DNA of 64,000 nucleotides from JAFGJU01 sp964570935 (lineage in GTDB: Bacteria > Eisenbacteria > RBG-16-71-46 > JAFGJU01). Every line of letters begins with the position of its first letter. Position 1 is the stretch's first letter. The position numbers were made by a program, and so were the translations under genes. Positions 17,631 through 24,976 of the stretch are shown one piece after another. The notes under the pieces were generated by a model that saw only the letters and a program-made list of their open reading frames with translations, ran no database searches and had not been told where the DNA came from. Location: NCBI GenBank assembly GCA_964570935.1, contig CAZMZP010000003.1:4824-68823 (forward strand), read 5' to 3'.

Positions 17631-20060
17631 CTACGCGCACTTGGAGAAGCCGCAAAATCTACAGACCAGGCAGCCGCCCTCGGGCTCGACCGTGCCGCCG
17701 CAGTCGGGGCACGTCAAGCGCTCGAAACTCTCGACGTCGGCCTTGGAGTGCTTCACGTGAGGTTCCTTGGTCTCGATGGTGACGTCGGCGCCGTTGGCGC
17801 GGGAGCGCTCCAGGAACCTCTCGACGGCCCTGCCTATTGCGTCGGGACAAGAGAGCACCTGGCTCCCGTTGTCCCAGAGCGGCGCGGGGCACCTGATGCC
17901 CTTGAGCTGTCTCAGCGTGGACTGAATGTCAAGGCCCGACCTCAACGCGAGGGACACCAGGCGGCTGATGGCCTCTGTCTGCGTCGCCGCGCAGCCTCCC
18001 GTCTTGCCCAGCCTGGCGAACACCTCGAACGGGCCCTGCTCGTCCTGATTCACGGTCACGTAGAGACTGCCGCAGCCCGTGCCTATCTTCTCGGTGGAGC
18101 CGGTAGTCACGAGCGGCCTGGAACGCGGCATTCGCTTTACCATTGTCCTGTGGGGTTCTCTTCCCTTCGTGAGGACCTGTTTCTCGCGGCTGCCGTCGCG
18201 GTAAATCGTCACTCCCTTGCACTGGAGCCGGTAGGCCATCGTGTAGGCCTTATCGACTTCCTCGACTGAAGCGTCGCGCTTGAAGTTGATGGTCTTGGAG
18301 ACGGCGTTGTCCACGTGCTTCTGGAAGGCGGCCTGCATCCTGATGTGCCACTCCGGCGTGATGTCGTGCGCCGTCACGAACACCCTCTTCACGTCCTCCG
18401 GCACCTCGTCTATGCCGGCCAGCGTGCCCTTGCACGCCAGCTCGCGGGCCAGCTCCGGCGTGTAGAATCCCCTCTCCTCCGCGATCTCCTTGAACACCTG
18501 GTTCACTTCCGGGAGCTCGGTGTTGTCCATCACGTTCTTGACGTAGGAGATGGCGAACAGGGGCTCGATGCCGCTGGAGCAGTCGGCCAGGATGCTGAGC
18601 GTGCCGGTCGGCGCGATGGTCGTGGTGGTGGCGTTTCTGAGCCTGGAAGCGCCGGGTGAGTCGAAGACGCTGCCCTTGAAGGCCGGGAACACACCCTTCT
18701 TCCTGCCCAGCTCGGCGGACGCCTTCCTGGATTCCTCCTGTATGAAGCTCATCACCTTTTCCGCCAGCTCGGGGGCTTCCTCGGAGTCGTACGGTATCCC
18801 CAACCGGAGCAGCATGTCCGCGAACCCCATCACGCCCAGCCCTATCTTGCGCGTGGCCCTCGTCCGCTCGGCGATCTCCGGAATCGGGTAGCGGTTCACG
18901 TCTATGACGTTGTCCAGGAAGCGAACGGCAATCGGGATGAGCTCTCGCATCCTGTCGTAGTCCACTTCCGCGCTGCCGTTCGTGCCGCGAACCATGTGCG
19001 ACAGGTTTATCGAACCCAGGTTGCAGGATTCGTACGGAAGAAGCGGCTGCTCGCCGCACGGGTTCGTGCTCTCTATCTTGCCGAGGTGCGGAGTGGGGTT
19101 GTCCCGATTGAGCCTGTCCAGGAACACGATGCCGGGCTCTCCGTTCTTCCACGCCATCAGCACGATCAGCTTGAACACCTTCTTCGCTCTGAGCTTTCCG
19201 GCCGGTTCGTTCGTACGCGGGTTGATGAGGTCGTATTCTTCGTCCTTCTCAACGGCCTGCATGAATTTCTCCGTCACGCCGACCGAGAGGTTGAAGTTGT
19301 TGAGACAGTTTTCCTTGTTCTTCGCGGTTATGAAATCCAGGATGTCGGGATGGTCCACTCTGAGCATGCCCATGTTTGCCCCGCGCCGAGTGCCGCCCTG
19401 CTTGATGGCGTCCGTGGCGGCGTCGAACACGCCCATGAAGGAAACCGGGCCGCTGGAGATACCGCGCGTGGACAGCACGACGTCGTTCCTGGGCCTCAGC
19501 CTGGAGAACGAAAACCCGGTCCCGCCTCCGCTCTTGTGTATGAGCGCGGTGTTCTTGACGGCCTCGAAGATGCTCTCCATCGAGTCTTCCACCGGCAGCA
19601 CGAAGCAGGCCGACAGCTGCTGCAGGTCGGCACCCGCGTTCATGATGGTGGGCGAGTTGGGCAGGAAATCCAGTGAAGCCATCGCGCGGAAGAACTCGTC
19701 CTCTATTCGCGAGACCGTTTCCTCCGTCTCGAAAGCCAGGTCGGCGGACGCGATGTTGCAGGCCACCCTGTGCAGCATCTCCTCGGGAGTCTCTATGACT
19801 CTCCCCGCCTCGTCCTTGCGCAGGTACCGTCGCTCCAGAACCTTTAATGCGTTGTCCGAAAAGACAACTGTGAGGTCACGATTCGCTCCTGACCCCGCTT
19901 CGGGTCTGGATCTGCCGGTGTTTCCGGGCCTCTCCCGTTTCTCCGAAGCTTCGTGGTCGTGCTGGTACCCGGGGTTCGCCGGCGTTGCGCGCGTGGGGCC
20001 GTGCGGGGGCGTTTCAGCCATGAATGGGGCCTGCTGGGCAGTCTGTTCTACTCTAGCCAT
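17631..20060 (-). CDS. nrdJ: Vitamin B12-dependent ribonucleotide reductase (class II)
   Basis: Adenosylcobalamin-dependent reduction of ribonucleotides, 809 residues. The first 50 residues are low-complexity and variable. Core signatures: PNSPTIMNAG, a redox Cys in LSACFVLP, KSGGGTGFSFSRLRP, and the active-site NPCGEQPLLPYESCNLGSINL with radical-site Cys and Glu. The C-terminus carries a zinc-ribbon-like CPDCGG...CRFCGFSKC that shuttles electrons in this family. A ribosome site GGGAGA precedes the ATG. It is monocistronic between KtrA and the toxin gene. No cobalamin riboswitch was recognised upstream. Confidence 0.95.
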   Translation of the reverse strand: MARVEQTAQQAPFMAETPPHGPTRATPANPGYQHDHEASEKRERPGNTGRSRPEAGSGANRDLTVVFSDNALKVLERRYLRKDEAGRVIETPEEMLHRVACNIASADLAFETEETVSRIEDEFFRAMASLDFLPNSPTIMNAGADLQQLSACFVLPVEDSMESIFEAVKNTALIHKSGGGTGFSFSRLRPRNDVVLSTRGISSGPVSFMGVFDAATDAIKQGGTRRGANMGMLRVDHPDILDFITAKNKENCLNNFNLSVGVTEKFMQAVEKDEEYDLINPRTNEPAGKLRAKKVFKLIVLMAWKNGEPGIVFLDRLNRDNPTPHLGKIESTNPCGEQPLLPYESCNLGSINLSHMVRGTNGSAEVDYDRMRELIPIAVRFLDNVIDVNRYPIPEIAERTRATRKIGLGVMGFADMLLRLGIPYDSEEAPELAEKVMSFIQEESRKASAELGRKKGVFPAFKGSVFDSPGASRLRNATTTTIAPTGTLSILADCSSGIEPLFAISYVKNVMDNTELPEVNQVFKEIAEERGFYTPELARELACKGTLAGIDEVPEDVKRVFVTAHDITPEWHIRMQAAFQKHVDNAVSKTINFKRDASVEEVDKAYTMAYRLQCKGVTIYRDGSREKQVLTKGREPHRTMVKRMPRSRPLVTTGSTEKIGTGCGSLYVTVNQDEQGPFEVFARLGKTGGCAATQTEAISRLVSLALRSGLDIQSTLRQLKGIRCPAPLWDNGSQVLSCPDAIGRAVERFLERSRANGADVTIETKEPHVKHSKADVESFERLTCPDCGGTVEPEGGCLVCRFCGFSKCA

Positions 20061-20185
20061 GCTGCTTCTCCCGGCCGAGAGTGGGCGAAAATCGGTGCTT
20101 GAAGTATTGGAAACGGAACCGGAATTTCCTCAAAAAGAAACTCCGGTCCGAAACGAGCTACATTGTCCTATCTAGTGGCGCGTGC

Positions 20186-20215
20186 AATATATTCTCCAAT
20201 ATGTAGTGGTGTCAA
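20186..20215 (-). promoter_or_regulatory. nrdJ promoter with NrdR-box-like sequences
   Basis: On the minus strand TTGACA (plus 20210-20215) and TATATT (plus 20186-20191) are 18 bases apart, about 120 bases before the nrdJ start. The spacer contains CACTACATATTGG and the -10 lies in GAATATATTGC, each matching about 10-11 of 16 positions of the NrdR box. The 12-base offset between the two is shorter than usual for NrdR, so the repressor assignment is tentative; the promoter itself is good. Confidence 0.5.
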
Positions 20216-20253
20216 GAATAAATCGCCCGGCGCCGGAAATAACCGGCAATCCC

Positions 20254-20267
20254 GTCAACTTGTTGAC
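20254..20267. promoter_or_regulatory. Perfect 14-bp palindrome upstream of nrdJ
   Basis: GTCAACTTGTTGAC reads identically on both strands, about 40 bases upstream of the nrdJ -35 hexamer and about 110 bases past the ktrA stop. It could bind a dimeric regulator. The rest of the 318-base gap (20061-20378) shows nothing further except the promoter. Confidence 0.4.
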
Positions 20268-20378
20268 ACGAAAAGGGTTGTGCCGGAGGCAGAGTCACAA
20301 TTCGCGTCTGCCCTGCCGGCATGCGAGCCGGGAGGCCGAGGCGGAGAAAGGAGGGTCACGGCTTTGGAACTCCAAGTC

Positions 20379-21032
20379 TCACAGCGACTGGAGTTTTTTC
20401 AAATCGCTGTCCTTGCCGGTGACCACGAGGATGTCGCTGTCCTTCATGCGGTAGCTGCCGCTGGGCATCGACACGACGTTTTCGGGAATGAGCTCCTTTA
20501 TCACGAGCACCATCACGCCGTATTTCTTCGGGAGGTCCAGGTCTCCGAGCGTCTTCCCGATGAACTCGGACGGCGGCGCGAGCTCCATGATGCTGAAGCC
20601 GGCCGCCAGCGGGATGTGGTCGAGCACGTTGCTGCTGCTGAGACTCAGCGCCACTCTCTCCGCCATGTCGCGCTCGGGAAACACGACGCTGTTGGCTCCT
20701 ATCATGTGCAGCACCTTGCCGTGGTCCTCAGTCATGGCCTTGACCCAGATCTCCTTCACGCCGAGCTCCTTGAGGTGGAGGGTGGCCAGGATGCTCGCGT
20801 CAATGTGCTCACCGAGGCAGACTATGACCACATCGAACTCGTGTATGCCGAGTTTGGACAGCGTCTCCTTGTCGGCGGCGTCGGCTATCACCGCCCTTTC
20901 GACGAAATGCTGGACGCTTTCGATCTTGGCCTGGTCCCGGTCTATGGCCATGACCTGATGGCCTTTCTCAGTCAGGTTCTTGCAGAGATAGTAGCCGAAG
21001 CTGCTCATACCGATGACGGCAAATTGTCTCAC
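20379..21032 (-). CDS. ktrA: KtrA/TrkA-type potassium uptake regulatory subunit
   Basis: A cytosolic RCK protein of 217 residues that gates the KtrB/TrkH channel by nucleotide binding. The N-terminal Rossmann domain starts FAVIGMSSFGYYL (variant GxxxFG loop) with the ribose-binding D of MAIDRD. The TrkA-C (RCK_C) domain occupies residues 135-217, ending SDILVVTGKDSDL. It lies 12 bases downstream of ktrB on the same strand, the usual two-gene arrangement. Confidence 0.92.
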   Translation of the reverse strand: MRQFAVIGMSSFGYYLCKNLTEKGHQVMAIDRDQAKIESVQHFVERAVIADAADKETLSKLGIHEFDVVIVCLGEHIDASILATLHLKELGVKEIWVKAMTEDHGKVLHMIGANSVVFPERDMAERVALSLSSSNVLDHIPLAAGFSIMELAPPSEFIGKTLGDLDLPKKYGVMVLVIKELIPENVVSMPSGSYRMKDSDILVVTGKDSDLKKLQSL

Positions 21033-21044
21033 GTCCCTCGCCTC

Positions 21045-22409
21045 CTAGCCGATCATTACGGATTCGGGCGCGTATCTGAACCGCGGTTTCAGCTCCCGCG
21101 CGGCCAGCGCTATCGTGATGGTCAGCGGCCCCAACCGCCCGATCATCATCAGAATGATTATAAGCAGTTTCCCGGTTACGCTGAGCGACGGGGTTATGCC
21201 GGTGCTGAGCCCGACTGTCCCGAGTGCGGAGGTGGCCTCGAAGGCCAGCGCTATGAAATCGTCGCCCGGAAACACCTTTTGCAGAGCCGCCTCAGTCACG
21301 GAGAGCAGCATGATCACGACGACCAGCATCACGGCAGCGAAGAACGCCACGGAGATGGAGTTCGACACGACGCTGTCCGGGACGCGCCTCCTGAAGAGGT
21401 TGACGTCCGCAGCGCCCCTCAGCTTGGACGTGGCCAGCCCGATGATGACGGCGAACGACGTGGTCTTAATACCGCCGCCGCACGAGCCGGGCGAGGCGCC
21501 GATGAACATCAGCATTATCATGAAAAAAAGCGTCGCGTTTGCGCACAGACCCAGCGGGACTGTGTTGTAGCCCGCGGTCCTGGGGGTCGCGGCCTGGAAG
21601 AACGAGGCCAGCAGTTTCGTCCCAAACGGCAACCCGGCAAGAGTGTTGTTTCTCTCGAGCACAAAGAAGACGAGCGTTCCTACGAGAAGAAGGGCAATCG
21701 TGACAGTGAGCACAACCCTGGAATGGAGCGAGAGACGCCTTCGCGCCGCGGTCCTCCTGAACACGTGGTCCCACACTTCCACCATCACCACGAACCCGAG
21801 CCCTCCCAGTATTATGAGCCCGCAGATGACCAGGCTCACAACGGGATTCCCCACGTAGGCCTCCAGATTCGTCCTGTACAGTGAAAACCCCGCGTTGCAG
21901 AAGGCGGAGACGGAGTGATAGATGGCCGTGAAGACCGGAAAGTAGCCGGCGCGGTTGTCAGGCGTGAGAGAAGGGTACAGAAGCGCGGCCCCGATGCCTT
22001 CGATTATGGTCGTGACGAGGAGGACCCTCAAGAGAAGCTGGCCCATGTTCTTCACGGGGAACTGGGTCAGGGTGGACTCCGCGACTCCCCTCCCCCGCAG
22101 AGACATCCTGCCGCCCGTGAGATACACAAAGAACGTGGAAAAAGTGGTTATGCCCAGGCCGCCGATCTGGATGAGCAGTATGGTCACTATCTGCCCGAAC
22201 AGCGAGTATGTGCTGCCGGTGTCCACGACGGCGAGGCCGGTCACGCACACCGCCGACGTGCACGTAAAAAGCGCGTCGATCACGGACACGCGCTCGCCGG
22301 CCGCCGACAGCGGCAGGGAGAGAAGAATAGTCCCGGCCAGTATCACGCAGAGAAAGGCGCCTATTACCACGTGATTGGGGTGAAGCGCTCTTATCTTGAG
22401 AATGGACAT
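21045..22409 (-). CDS. ktrB: TrkH/KtrB family potassium transporter
   Basis: Membrane ion-conducting subunit, 454 residues, with four M1-P-M2 repeats. Selectivity-filter loops are visible as TSAVCVTGLAVVDTG, AFCNAGFSLY, TPRTAGYNT and TSALGTVGLSTGIT, each with the expected Gly. Length fits KtrB rather than the longer TrkH. The ribosome site is weak. A terminator-like hairpin for the preceding lipoprotein gene lies just upstream, so ktrB probably has its own promoter in 22410-22468. Confidence 0.92.
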   Translation of the reverse strand: MSILKIRALHPNHVVIGAFLCVILAGTILLSLPLSAAGERVSVIDALFTCTSAVCVTGLAVVDTGSTYSLFGQIVTILLIQIGGLGITTFSTFFVYLTGGRMSLRGRGVAESTLTQFPVKNMGQLLLRVLLVTTIIEGIGAALLYPSLTPDNRAGYFPVFTAIYHSVSAFCNAGFSLYRTNLEAYVGNPVVSLVICGLIILGGLGFVVMVEVWDHVFRRTAARRRLSLHSRVVLTVTIALLLVGTLVFFVLERNNTLAGLPFGTKLLASFFQAATPRTAGYNTVPLGLCANATLFFMIMLMFIGASPGSCGGGIKTTSFAVIIGLATSKLRGAADVNLFRRRVPDSVVSNSISVAFFAAVMLVVVIMLLSVTEAALQKVFPGDDFIALAFEATSALGTVGLSTGITPSLSVTGKLLIIILMMIGRLGPLTITIALAARELKPRFRYAPESVMIG

Positions 22410-22468
22410 GCCAGTTCACCCGCGGGAAAGAGTACGGACTGAAAACCGTCGCCCGGCAAAAAAACTAA

Positions 22469-22504
22469 GGGAGAGTCCGGACTTCGTACAGTCCGGATTC
22501 TCCC
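22469..22504 (-). terminator. Rho-independent terminator of the small lipoprotein gene
   Basis: On the minus strand a 15-base stem (14 of 15 paired, plus 22490-22504 with 22469-22483) closes a 6-base loop and is followed by CTTAGTTTTTTTGCC, a proper T-run. The stem sequence is closely related to the hairpin at 10024-10058 (shared CAGTCCGGA..CTC). Confidence 0.85.
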
Positions 22505-22556
22505 CCATAGTATCTACCTGCTGAGACAGGAAACAACACAAAAGGCAACCTCTAGC

Positions 22557-22742
22557 TTAGTTACCTCCCGTGGTTCCGGTCTCGGCCGCAGTCGTGTCAA
22601 CAGGAGCAGTCTCCATCGGAGGAGCGGTCTCCGTTGCCGGAGTCTCCGTCGCGGGAGTCTCCTCCTTCTTCGCGCAGCCGAGCGCTACGAAGGTGGTCAC
22701 TACAAACACCGCTATCAACAGGATAGCAAGAACCTTCTTCAT
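22557..22742 (-). CDS. Small Thr/Pro-rich lipoprotein
   Basis: A 61-residue lipoprotein: a basic MKK start, hydrophobic LAILLIAVFVVTTFVALG and a lipobox ending at Cys23. The mature part is 39 residues of AKKEE followed by degenerate TPATE/TAP repeats, presumably an unstructured, extended stalk in the periplasm. Start ATG at 22742 has a strong TAAGGAGG. It is followed by a T-run terminator and preceded by another, so it is monocistronic. The role is unknown; many FCB and other genomes carry such Thr/Pro-rich mini-lipoproteins. Confidence 0.85.
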   Translation of the reverse strand: MKKVLAILLIAVFVVTTFVALGCAKKEETPATETPATETAPPMETAPVDTTAAETGTTGGN

Positions 22743-23062
22743 TCGAGTTTCACCTCCTTAGTTCCTACACGCCACCGCCTGGCGGCGCGTGTTCGTTCTT
22801 CTATGTGTTCTCTGTGCTTTTGCCCGGTTCTTAAAAAAGGCATCCTACTGATGCCGCTAAAAAAAATCAACCCCGTTGAGGTCTCTCAAAAAGCGCTGTA
22901 GGTTTTCAAAACGTTCAAATTACAGAACTGCCCCCCGCAAGTCAAGGGAAAACTTGTGACCTCGCGGTGCGCGCCTCCGCCCGGACCGATCGTGACGCTA
23001 TTGTGAGCATTATCAATGGTTTAGCTGATAGGGTCGGGGGCTCGACCAGGACGGCTTCTCTA
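22743..23062. other. Intergenic leader of the lipoprotein gene
   Basis: A 320-base gap. On the minus strand it contains the T-run terminator at 22833-22855 and then a GC-rich hairpin (plus 22768-22791, CACGC/GCGTG outer stem) in the presumed leader of the lipoprotein mRNA. A poor inverted repeat CTGATAG/CTATCAG (23025-23031/23060-23066) overlaps the stop codon of the upstream gene. No reading frame is supported. Confidence 0.5.
22833..22855 (-). terminator. Rho-independent terminator
   Basis: On the minus strand GGCATC, a 5-base loop and GATGCC (plus 22839-22855) are followed by TTTTTT. It lies about 210 bases after the stop of the UshA-like tetraheme gene and about 90 bases before the lipoprotein start, and probably ends the former transcript. 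Confidence 0.7.
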
Positions 23063-24400
23063 TCAGTGGGCTATTTTTCGCGCGTAAGTCTTGTAGCTGA
23101 ATTCAGGGCTCCGTTCCTTCGTGTGACAGACAAGACAGGCCTTTTCCCCGGCCGTCCGGTACGTCCCGTCCCTCTTGTGGGCCGTCCCCATGCCGTGGCA
23201 GGACTCGCACTGGACGTTTTTCAGGTCCGGCTGGGAGGAGGCCGACGCAAAACCGGTCGGCGCGCCGAAGCCGGTCGTGTGGCACGGGAGGCAATCAGAC
23301 AGGCCATCGCTGTTTGTCTTGGCAAGGCTGGCGTAAGCCTTGGCGTGTCCCATCTGGGCTACTTTCTCGTAGGTCTCAGCATGGCACCGTTTGCATGTTT
23401 CCTGGCCGAGATAGCGATTCTCCCCGGCGTGAGACAGGGCCTCCTCATGGTCGCGGCGGGACCGTTCCTCCAACAACTTCTTTTCCTGGCTGTTGAACTC
23501 GTTGATGAACCCCTCGATCAACCCGCTCAGCTTTATCCTGCCGTCCAGCGGGACCAGTTTCGATTCGTAGGTCTGTATGGCTTTCTTCTCCCCCATCCGC
23601 AGAAGGAGATAACCCACGTACTGGCCCCTGGAGCCGGTCATCATGCCCAGCGCGTTCCCTTCCTTGCGAGCCTCCATGTTGACGCTGGGGCTGTGCCCCG
23701 TCACCAGGACGTCCAGCTCGGGTATCTCCATGGCGAGCTTGCTGCTCTTGGCGTAGCCCATGTGGGAAAGCAGCACAACTACGTCCGCCTTCTTCTTGAG
23801 AGCCGGAATGAGCTCGTGCGCGACCTTTATGGGGTCCGTGACGATGAGGCTGTCCGAGCCCTGGCGGGCGTTGACCAGCTCCAGCACGTCGTCCATCAGG
23901 CCGACCACCGCCACCTTGACCTTGCCCCGCTTTAGCATCACGTAAGGCTCCACAAGCGGCTTGCCCGTTCGGTGGCTGACGAGGTTGGCGCACACGAGCG
24001 GCAGCTTGGCCTCGCGCGCCGTATCCAGCAGCCAGTCCACGCCGTAATTTAGCTCGACCTCTCCGATGCCCAGGGCGTCGTAGCCTATGGCGCCCATACA
24101 GCGCAGAATGACCTCCGCCTTTCGCTTTTCGGGCTCGGAGATGCCGCCGAAATTGTCACCCGCATCCACCAGCAGCAGGTCTGGGAAAGCCCCTCTCAGA
24201 GAGTCGATTAAGCCGGCCCGCCGGGCCAGTCCGCCCTTCTGGGAGGAGTGTCACCCACACGGTGCCAGTTCTGCGCGTGTGTCGCTGGTAGTGAGAATCA
24301 GCAGAGATTCCTCCGCGGCTGCCGCGGGGCGGACGGCGAACACACCGAACGCCAGGACGGCCACGAGGAAGGAAAGGGATGCGTAGAATAGCGTCTTCAA
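23063..24400 (-). CDS. UshA-like tetraheme (seleno)protein with in-frame TGA at a conserved Cys
   Basis: A 445-codon exported protein if TGA at 24251-24253 is read as selenocysteine (residue 50). The TTG start at 24400 follows AGGAGGTGA; an earlier in-frame GTG (24433) would bury that site. Signal peptide: residues 1-29. The N-terminal two-thirds is a 5'-nucleotidase/UshA-like metallophosphatase: APCG-TGA-HSSQKGGLARR, LLLVDAGDNF (residue 75 on), LSHMG and LVTGHSPS. The family normally reads EPCGC, so TGA replaces the second Cys. The tail has four haem c motifs, CKRCH, CLPCH, CESCH and CLVCH (residues 336, 370, 398, 422), of cytochrome c554 type. The same frame stays open after TGA with conserved motifs on both sides. 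A nonsense mutation or sequencing error is the alternative. Confidence 0.8.
24213..24229 (-). promoter_or_regulatory. Candidate bacterial SECIS hairpin
   Basis: Downstream of the TGA on the minus strand, CTGGCC (plus 24224-24229) pairs with GGCCGG (24213-24218) around the loop CGGCG. The stem begins 21 bases and the loop 27 bases after TGA, and the loop has G in its second position. These values fit what is known for bacterial SECIS elements, but GC-rich DNA forms such stems often. Confidence 0.45.
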
Positions 24401-24442
24401 GTGAGTTGTCACCTCCTGTGTCCTGAGAGCCACATCGTTACA

Positions 24443-24471
24443 ACTATATCAGTTATCGCTCTAACGCGCAA
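24443..24471 (-). promoter_or_regulatory. Possible promoter of the UshA-like tetraheme gene
   Basis: On the minus strand TTGCGC (plus 24466-24471) and TATAGT (plus 24443-24448) are 17 bases apart, 43 bases before the TTG start. The -10 is a 5 of 6 match and the -35 only 3 of 6. Confidence 0.4.
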
Positions 24472-24645
24472 CAGATAAGCGAAGAAACCCCTGAATCCCG
24501 GTCTTCACAACAGTATACGCCACAGCGATGCGGCGGTTCCTGCAGGCCATGATGGCCGCGTCGCCAGCCGTCCGCGCCACAGCTTCGCCGACCCCGCCGG
24601 CAGCGGCTTCCACCGGCCCCGCCGGAACGGCCCAGCGGCCTCGGG

Positions 24646-24939
24646 CTAGCGCCTCACTCTATGCTTGAGAGCCTTGCCGGCCTGGAACGCCGGGAACCTG
24701 GTGGCCGAGATCCTTATCTTCTCGCCGGTACGGGGGTTGACCCCCTCTCTGGCCCTCCTCTGCCTCGTCTCAAAAGTACCGAACCCCGTAACCTGCACCC
24801 GCCTTCCGCTCCTGAGCTCGTCCACGATGATGCCGTACTTGGGCACGGTGCTGAACAGCGCGTCAATCGCGGCCCTGGCGTCCTTGAGCGACAGGCCGGT
24901 CCTTTGAGCAAGCCTGGCGGCCAGTTTTGCTTTGGTCAC
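24646..24939 (-). CDS. hup: HU-family DNA-binding protein
   Basis: A 97-residue nucleoid protein that bends and compacts DNA as a dimer. The N-terminal helices (AKLAARLAQRTGLSLKDA) are followed by the beta-arm region with GFGTFETRQRRAREGVNPRTG, the family signature, and IPA-like FPAFQAGKALK. The GTG start at 24939 is preceded by GGAGGTGAACGCAA. It stands alone between the UshA-like tetraheme gene and lptD. HU versus IHF subunit cannot be separated with certainty. Confidence 0.93.
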   Translation of the reverse strand: MTKAKLAARLAQRTGLSLKDARAAIDALFSTVPKYGIIVDELRSGRRVQVTGFGTFETRQRRAREGVNPRTGEKIRISATRFPAFQAGKALKHRVRR

Positions 24940-24976
24940 TTGCGTTCACCTCCGAAGCTGGAAGAGTCACACGATT

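Noticed and set aside
20061..20378. Cobalamin riboswitch upstream of the B12-dependent reductase
   Set aside because: No GCCACTG-type B12 box or the expected long structured leader was seen; only a promoter, NrdR-like boxes and a palindrome.
20163..21884. Long plus-strand open frame of over 500 codons
   Set aside because: It runs antisense to ktrA and ktrB, is rich in His/Arg/Glu/Asp as GC-rich shadows are, and has no recognisable domain. Similar shadows opposite lon (2873-4177) and porX (34642-36282) were dropped for the same reason.
24251..24433. A separate 60-codon gene ending at the TGA, next to a separate metallophosphatase gene starting at 24169
   Set aside because: Both parts are in the same frame with no other stop between them, the conserved LLLVDAGDN motif straddles the would-be second start (a Val codon), and the first part supplies the signal peptide the second lacks.
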